Assembly: GCA_947629725.1 (NCBI GenBank)
Contig: CANREU010000003.1
Coordinates: 1 to 35,613, forward strand
Source of the DNA: an uncultured Clostridia bacterium
Lineage (GTDB): Bacteria > Bacillota > Clostridia > Christensenellales > Borkfalkiaceae
Reading direction: 5' to 3'
DNA: 35,613 nucleotides
The notes under the pieces were generated by a model. The model searched no databases and was not told the origin of the DNA. It worked only from the letters and a program-made list of their open reading frames with translations. The translations under genes were made by a program, and so were the position numbers. Positions 34,180 through 35,613 of this stretch are shown here, piece after piece. How positions within the stretch are numbered: position 1 is the stretch's first letter; every line of letters starts with the position of its first letter.

Positions 34180-35613
34180 TTACTTCCGAGGGTTCTTAAT
34201 GTTCGCCTGTGCCGCTGCGAGCCGAGCGATCGGGACGCGGTAGGGCGAGCAGGAGACGTAATCCAGCCCGATGTTGTGGCAGAACTCGATGGAGGAAGGA
34301 TCCCCGCCGTGTTCGCCGCAGATGCCGCAGTGCAGCTTCTTGTTCGCCTTCTTGCCCATCTTCACCGCCATGCCCATGAGTTTGCCGACACCCGTCGTAT
34401 CGAGACGGGCGAACGGGTCGCTCTCATAGATCTTGTTCGCATAGTAGGCGGGAAGGAACTTGCCGGCGTCGTCGCGGGAGAACCCGAAGGTCATCTGCGT
34501 CAAATCGTTCGTGCCGAAGCAGAAGAACTGCGCCTCCTTGCCGATCTCGTCCGCCGTGATCGCCGCGCGGGGGATCTCGATCATGGTACCGACTTCGTAC
34601 TTGATCTTCTTGTGCTTGGACTTGATGACCTCTTCCGCCGTCTTCACGACGATGTCCTTCACGAACTTGAGCTCCTTCACTTCGCCCGTGAGAGGGATCA
34701 TGATCTCGGGCACGACCTTCCAATCCTTGTGCCGCTTGGCGACGGCGATCGCCGCCTTCATGACCGCCCTCGTCTGCATGACGGCGATCTCGGGATAGGT
34801 GACGCACAGACGGCAGCCGCGGTGGCCCATCATCGGGTTGAACTCGTGGAGATCGGAGATGATCTGCTTGATCTCCTGCACCGTCTTCTTCTGCGCCTTT
34901 GCGAGCGCCGCGATGTCCTCCTCCTCGGTGGGAACGAACTCGTGGAGCGGGGGATCGAGGAAACGGATGGTGACGGGCTGGCCGCCGAGCGCCTCAAAGA
35001 GGCCCTCGAAGTCCGCCTGCTGCATGGGCTCGATCTTCGCGAGCGCCTTTTCGCGCTCTTCCACCGTGTCGGAGCAGATCATTCTGCGGAAGGCGCCGAT
35101 CCTCTCGGGATCGAAGAACATGTGCTCGGTACGGCAGAGGCCGATGCCCTGTGCGCCGAACGCCGCCGCCTGCTTCGCATCCTTCGGGGTGTCTGCATTG
35201 GTGCGGACGCCGAGCGCCTTATACTTATCCGCGAGCGCCATGATCCTGCCGAAGTAGCCGCTGTTGGGGTCGGCGGGGACGGTGGGAATGAGGCAGTCGT
35301 AGATGTTGCCGGTGGAACCGTCGAGAGAAAGGGCGTCGCCTTCGTGATAGGTCTTGCCCTTCAGGGTGAAGCACTTGTTCTCCTCGTCCATCTTGATGTC
35401 GCCGCAGCCCGAGACGCAGCAGGTGCCCATGCCGCGCGCAACGACCGCCGCATGCGACGTCTGCCCGCCGCGCACCGTGAGGATGCCCTGCGCGTACTTC
35501 ATGCCCTCGATGTCCTCGGGGGAGGTTTCGAGGCGGACGAGGATGACCTTCTTGCCGGGGATGACTTCGCCCTTCTCGTTCTTGGAGGGCTTGCCGTACT
35601 TCACGGCGTCCTC
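34180..35613 (-). CDS. ppdK: Pyruvate phosphate dikinase, C-terminal part (cut by window edge)
   Basis: At least 477 residues are visible; the reading frame stays open to the last base, so the N-terminal ATP-grasp part lies outside. The enzyme interconverts pyruvate, ATP and phosphate with PEP, AMP and pyrophosphate. Seen are the phosphohistidine loop GGQTSHAAVVARGMGTCCVSG (split here by family knowledge as the swivelling His domain; His in TSHAAV), and then the PEP-binding barrel with GIGLCRTEHMFF, MMGHRGCRL, IMIPLTGEVKELK, EIPRAA, FGTNDLTQMT and the catalytic CGEHGGDP. All are intact and typical. Its stop is TAA at 34180. A diverged copy of its last codons lies downstream beside the terminator. 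Confidence 0.97.
   Translation of the reverse strand, partial: EDAVKYGKPSKNEKGEVIPGKKVILVRLETSPEDIEGMKYAQGILTVRGGQTSHAAVVARGMGTCCVSGCGDIKMDEENKCFTLKGKTYHEGDALSLDGSTGNIYDCLIPTVPADPNSGYFGRIMALADKYKALGVRTNADTPKDAKQAAAFGAQGIGLCRTEHMFFDPERIGAFRRMICSDTVEEREKALAKIEPMQQADFEGLFEALGGQPVTIRFLDPPLHEFVPTEEEDIAALAKAQKKTVQEIKQIISDLHEFNPMMGHRGCRLCVTYPEIAVMQTRAVMKAAIAVAKRHKDWKVVPEIMIPLTGEVKELKFVKDIVVKTAEEVIKSKHKKIKYEVGTMIEIPRAAITADEIGKEAQFFCFGTNDLTQMTFGFSRDDAGKFLPAYYANKIYESDPFARLDTTGVGKLMGMAVKMGKKANKKLHCGICGEHGGDPSSIEFCHNIGLDYVSCSPYRVPIARLAAAQANIKNPRK

Overview
The window reads as a GC-rich (roughly 60%) Gram-positive-type chromosome, most likely an uncultured member of the Clostridia (Christensenellales/Borkfalkia-like is a guess from style, not a phylogenetic result). 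The reasons are abundant SPII lipoproteins, sigma-A promoters (TTGACN-17-TATAAT), strong GGAGG ribosome sites, frequent GTG/TTG starts, tightly overlapping operons and a pyruvate phosphate dikinase. It is ordinary chromosome: no rRNA, tRNA, CRISPR array, phage or transposase gene was seen.

Layout, left to right. (1) 213-3264, minus: ppx/gppA-like phosphatase, maf nucleotide pyrophosphatase and a divergent mreB-like actin, overlapping and ending in a perfect hairpin terminator. (2) 3401-4191, minus: a TauE/SafE-type transporter encoded as two half-size genes. (3) 4286-7927, plus: a 1213-residue secreted protein with a lipobox at one end and a transmembrane anchor at the other. (4) 8417-12185, minus: serS, a DEDDh exonuclease with a BRCT-like tail, and an rsmF-type rRNA methyltransferase, each overlapping the next by 4 bases. 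(5) 12373-14994, plus: a P-type ATPase divergent from serS. (6) 15196-15975, minus: a metallophosphoesterase whose promoter predicts a leaderless transcript. (7) 16395-27450, minus: a seven-gene operon built around a MoxR AAA+ ATPase, a DUF58 protein and two membrane-anchored vWA proteins (one with two vWA domains), plus a membrane/coiled-coil protein, and bracketed by a lipoprotein gene at each end. (8) 28159-33093, minus: a 1644-residue lipoprotein made of beta-sandwich repeats, sharing an N-terminal His/Cys module with the first lipoprotein of the operon. (9) 34180-35613, minus: the C-terminal part of ppdK, cut by the window edge, with a diverged duplicate of its last codons just downstream.

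Spaces at the ends of transcription units are packed with several families of short palindromic repeats (clusters near 1-130, 7969-8405, 15071-15190, 16060-16335, 27700-28080, 33395-33990). The two divergent promoter regions lack them. One family also lies inside rsmF, in frame, where it is translated as a Gly/Pro-rich linker of about 86 residues between two conserved domains. This is the clearest unusual genetic event here. The best candidate for an under-described system is the MoxR-vWA-lipoprotein operon: a cytoplasmic AAA+/DUF58 pair coupled to membrane vWA proteins and exported lipoproteins, driven from one strong promoter with a hairpin-rich 128-base leader.
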